Of a stretch of 64,000 bases of DNA, positions 61,526-64,000 are shown piece after piece. The position numbers and the translations under genes were made by a program. Origin of the DNA: Rodentibacter caecimuris. GTDB taxonomy: Bacteria; Pseudomonadota; Gammaproteobacteria; Enterobacterales; Pasteurellaceae. The stretch covers positions 1,612,001 through 1,676,000 of the forward strand of contig NZ_BBXJ01000001.1 of assembly GCF_001019715.1 (NCBI RefSeq), read 5' to 3'. Position 1 is the first letter of the stretch. The number at the start of each line of letters is the position of its first letter. A model generated the notes under the pieces. That model was not told the DNA's origin, ran no database searches, and was given only the letters and a program-made list of their open reading frames with translations.

Positions 61526-63252
61526 TGCGAGCATTACTGCCTTTTATACGTTTATTTAAGTTTGCCAAATTACCATTAATTTTAGGGTTGCTGTTAATGA
61601 TTAGCGGATTAGCTTCCAGTATGGGATTGCTTACCCTATCGGGATGGTTCTTGGCAGCCACCGCTATTGCCGGACTTGGTACACTGTTTAACTTTTTTTA
61701 CCCTTCCGCCAGCGTGCGAGGGTTAGCGATTGGGCGTACGGTCGCACGTTATTTTGAAAAAATCGTTACCCACGATGCTACTTTTCGTATTTTAGCGAAA
61801 CTGCGCGTCCAAGTATTTGAGCGAATTATTCCCTTAAGCCCAGCCGTGCTCAATCGCTATCGTAACAGTGATTTGTTAAATCGCTTGGTTTCTGATGTTG
61901 ATACTCTCGATAGTCTTTATTTACGTTTACTTGCCCCTTTTTTCACGTCAATCTTCGTCACGATTGCTATGACAATTGGGTTAAGCTTCATTAATATGCC
62001 GCTTTCATTGGGTTTAGGGGCATTTTTATTGTGCTTATTAGTGTTGATTCCGATCATTTTCTATCGTTTAGGAAAACAGTTTGGCGAACCTTTAATCCGT
62101 ACACGAGCCAATTACCGCACACAATTTTTGGAATTTATTCAGGCACAAGCCGAACTTTTATTATTTAATGCGGAAAAACAAGTCAAAGAAAAAATGGCGG
62201 CAACCGAGAGAAATTGGCAAGCGGAGCAAGCAAAAGAAGCAAAATTAAGCGGATTTTCCACCGCACTTGTCCTCTTCCTAAATGGTTTGCTCATTTGTGT
62301 CATGTTGTGGTTTAGCAGCCAAGCGGATTTTGGTACAGACAAATATCGTGCCGCCTTTATTGCCCTTTTCACCTTTGCGGCGTTGGCTGCTTTTGAAATT
62401 ATTATGCCATTGGGTACGGCATTTTTGCATATCGGTCAAGTCATTGCCGCGGCAGAACGGGTGACCGATATTATTGAACAACAACCCTTAGTTGAGTTTC
62501 AGGGCAACGCCGAATTTAAACTGCAAGAGCGGTTAATTTCTGCGAAGAATTTGAGTTTTACCTATCCTGAAAGAGAAAATCTTGCACTGGATAACCTCAC
62601 GCTTGATTTGGAACAAGGGCAAAAAATTGCGATTCTTGGTAAAACGGGTAGCGGTAAATCAACATTATTGCAATTATTGGTACGTAACTATGATGCCGAT
62701 CAGGGGGAACTTTTACTCGCCGGTAAAGCGGTTTCACTCTATTCCGAACAAACGTTGCGCGAACAATTTTGCTTTTTAACTCAGCGGGTACACGTGTTTA
62801 GCGATAGCCTACGTCAAAATTTACAGTTTGCCGCCCACCAAAAAATCGCCGAAGAGAGAATGATCGAGGTACTCAATCAAGTGGGATTGGGCAAATTATT
62901 AGAGCAAGCACAAGGATTAAATATATGGCTTGGTGACGGCGGCCGCCCTCTCTCCGGCGGCGAGCAGCGTCGTCTGGGAATTGCACGCATATTATTAAAT
63001 AATGCACCGATTTTATTATTAGATGAACCCACAGAGGGGCTTGATCGTGATACAGAACGCCAAATTTTACGTTTAATTTTACAACATGCGGAAAACAAAA
63101 CCCTGATCATGGTGACCCACCGTTTAACCGCAATTGAACAATTCGACACAATTTGTGTAATAGATGAAGGGAAACTTATTGAAAAAGGCAATTACGACAG
63201 TCTAATCAAAAAAGAAAACGGATTTTTCAAACGATTAGTGGAACGGATATAA
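61525..63252 (+). CDS. cydC: Heterodimeric ABC exporter subunit CydC
   Basis: A 575-residue half-exporter, partner of CydD. The N-terminal membrane domain (about residues 10-320, with SGLASSMGLLTLSGWFLA) is followed by a nucleotide-binding domain with GKTGSGKSTLL, LSGGEQRRLGIARILL and ILLLDEPTEGLD. One-base overlap with cydD shows tight coupling. It closes this operon; the 4.5S RNA gene follows on the opposite strand. Confidence 0.94.
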   Translation: MRALLPFIRLFKFAKLPLILGLLLMISGLASSMGLLTLSGWFLAATAIAGLGTLFNFFYPSASVRGLAIGRTVARYFEKIVTHDATFRILAKLRVQVFERIIPLSPAVLNRYRNSDLLNRLVSDVDTLDSLYLRLLAPFFTSIFVTIAMTIGLSFINMPLSLGLGAFLLCLLVLIPIIFYRLGKQFGEPLIRTRANYRTQFLEFIQAQAELLLFNAEKQVKEKMAATERNWQAEQAKEAKLSGFSTALVLFLNGLLICVMLWFSSQADFGTDKYRAAFIALFTFAALAAFEIIMPLGTAFLHIGQVIAAAERVTDIIEQQPLVEFQGNAEFKLQERLISAKNLSFTYPERENLALDNLTLDLEQGQKIAILGKTGSGKSTLLQLLVRNYDADQGELLLAGKAVSLYSEQTLREQFCFLTQRVHVFSDSLRQNLQFAAHQKIAEERMIEVLNQVGLGKLLEQAQGLNIWLGDGGRPLSGGEQRRLGIARILLNNAPILLLDEPTEGLDRDTERQILRLILQHAENKTLIMVTHRLTAIEQFDTICVIDEGKLIEKGNYDSLIKKENGFFKRLVERI

Positions 63253-63271
63253 GAAAAAGGAGAAGTTGGGC

Positions 63272-63380
63272 GGAAACCTTCCCAGCTTCTTCTCGGCACA
63301 CAGAAATTCCGACTTTGGCTGCTTTCTTCCGAACCTGACCGGGTAAACCGGACACCGTTGCGAGAGACCGAGAAGGTTTC
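63272..63380 (-). ncRNA. ffs: 4.5S RNA, bacterial SRP RNA
   Basis: On the minus strand the conserved apical part GTCAGGTTCGGAAGAAAGCAG, the Ffh-binding hairpin with GGAA tetraloop, is flanked by long arms. The ends AAACCTTC and GAAGGTTT pair perfectly. Length of about 109 bases is typical for the Gammaproteobacteria. Exact ends are set by the terminal helix. Confidence 0.95.
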
Positions 63381-63502
63381 CATTGATATCGCAATGCGAT
63401 TGCGCACTATTATGCAAGAATTAAATGGCCATTGCAAAGATTAATTGCACACAATGGTGAATTTGACGAGAATTTAAACCGCACTTTTCAGGAATTGGCA
63501 AA

Positions 63503-63973
63503 ATGAACTATTTACAATATTACCCTGTTGATGTAGTGAATGGCGAAGGGACACGCTGTACTCTTTTTGTGAGTGGCTGTACCCATGGCTGCAAGGGTTG
63601 CTACAACCAAAAAAGTTGGTCGTTCAATGCCGGCGTAGTATTTGACGAGGCGATGGAACAACAGATTATCAATGATTTAAAGGATAGCCGTATCAAACGC
63701 CAAGGTTTGACACTGTCCGGAGGCGACCCATTACATCCTCGTAACATAGAAACGCTTTTGCCTTTCGTACAACGGGTAAAACATGAATGCCCCGACAAAG
63801 ATATTTGGGTATGGACAGGTTACAAATTAGACGAATTGGACGAAAATCAGCGTGCTATGTTGTCCTATATTGATGTCCTCATTGATGGAAAATTTGAACA
63901 AGAAAAAGCCGACCCCAGCCTGCTCTGGCGGGGATCGGCGAATCAGATTATTTATCACTTTAAGGATTTATAA
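63503..63973 (+). CDS. nrdG: Anaerobic ribonucleotide reductase activating protein
   Basis: A 156-residue radical SAM activase with the cluster motif C26-x3-C30-x2-C33 in SGCTHGCKGCYN. It makes the glycyl radical on NrdD so that ribonucleotides are reduced without oxygen. SAM-binding GGDPLHP is at residues 73-79. nrdD is not in the window next to it, so the genes are either separate or nrdD lies elsewhere. The ATG follows CAGGAATTGGCAAA. Confidence 0.95.
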   Translation: MNYLQYYPVDVVNGEGTRCTLFVSGCTHGCKGCYNQKSWSFNAGVVFDEAMEQQIINDLKDSRIKRQGLTLSGGDPLHPRNIETLLPFVQRVKHECPDKDIWVWTGYKLDELDENQRAMLSYIDVLIDGKFEQEKADPSLLWRGSANQIIYHFKDL

Positions 63974-64000
63974 TTTCACCTCAAAAGGAAGCCATTTTTT

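Overview
The window looks like a Pasteurellaceae chromosome of the Haemophilus/Aggregatibacter type. The 9-bp uptake motif AAGTGCGGT and its complement recur throughout, often as inverted pairs that serve as terminators, and gene content (OmpA/P5-type porin, ThiBPQ, CydDC, selenocysteine-containing SelD) fits. Base composition is about 40% GC. The species cannot be fixed from sequence alone.

Positions 1 to about 30117 are one arm of a large integrative conjugative element (ICE) of the PFGI-1/PAPI-1/ICEHin1056 class, read almost wholly on the minus strand and ending flush with the 3' end of a tRNA-Lys gene. From the attachment end the order is: partition and replication block (ParA, DnaB helicase, ParB-like, DUF2857-like, STY4528-like replication protein, PFL_4669-like, DUF3158-like; 30.1-22.6 kb); a block of small unknown genes with ssb (22.4-17.4 kb); topoisomerase III (17.4-15.4 kb); a non-coding stretch (15.4-14.7 kb); a run of small genes including DUF3577-like and RadC (14.6-10.9 kb); TraX; a frameshifted PcfJ-like gene; then the type IV secretion/coupling cluster (PilL-like, TIGR03759, transglycosylase, HExxH protease, TIGR03765, TraD, TIGR03747, RAQPRD, TIGR03758, TIGR03745, TIGR03750). 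The element runs off the left edge, so its integrase, relaxase, cargo and other attachment site are not visible.

The most unusual content is regulatory. Six genes between 10.9 and 14.7 kb each carry a leader with the same three-part architecture: a GC-rich hairpin, then an arm that can pair either with that hairpin or with the ribosome binding site. The pairing arms differ from leader to leader but change together, which points to a family of translational switches. The replication block has 40-bp repeats with covarying palindromes, an iteron-like cluster of palindromes inside the replication gene that is kept across reading frames, and a probable counter-transcribed small RNA. Two covarying hairpins of identical geometry lie beside topB.

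From 30118 onward is ordinary chromosome: a tRNA cluster (Lys, Leu, Cys, Gly), metB-ldhA, trxA, putA-putP (proline use), bioB, thiBPQ under a TPP riboswitch, grxD, a TPM/LemA trio, ompA, ydiJ, menI-hemH, selD (in-frame UGA with a SECIS hairpin), an L-idonate/gluconate module (gntR, gntK, idnD-idnO-idnT) with palindromic operators and CRP sites, cnoX/ybbN, trxB, cydDC, the 4.5S RNA gene and nrdG.
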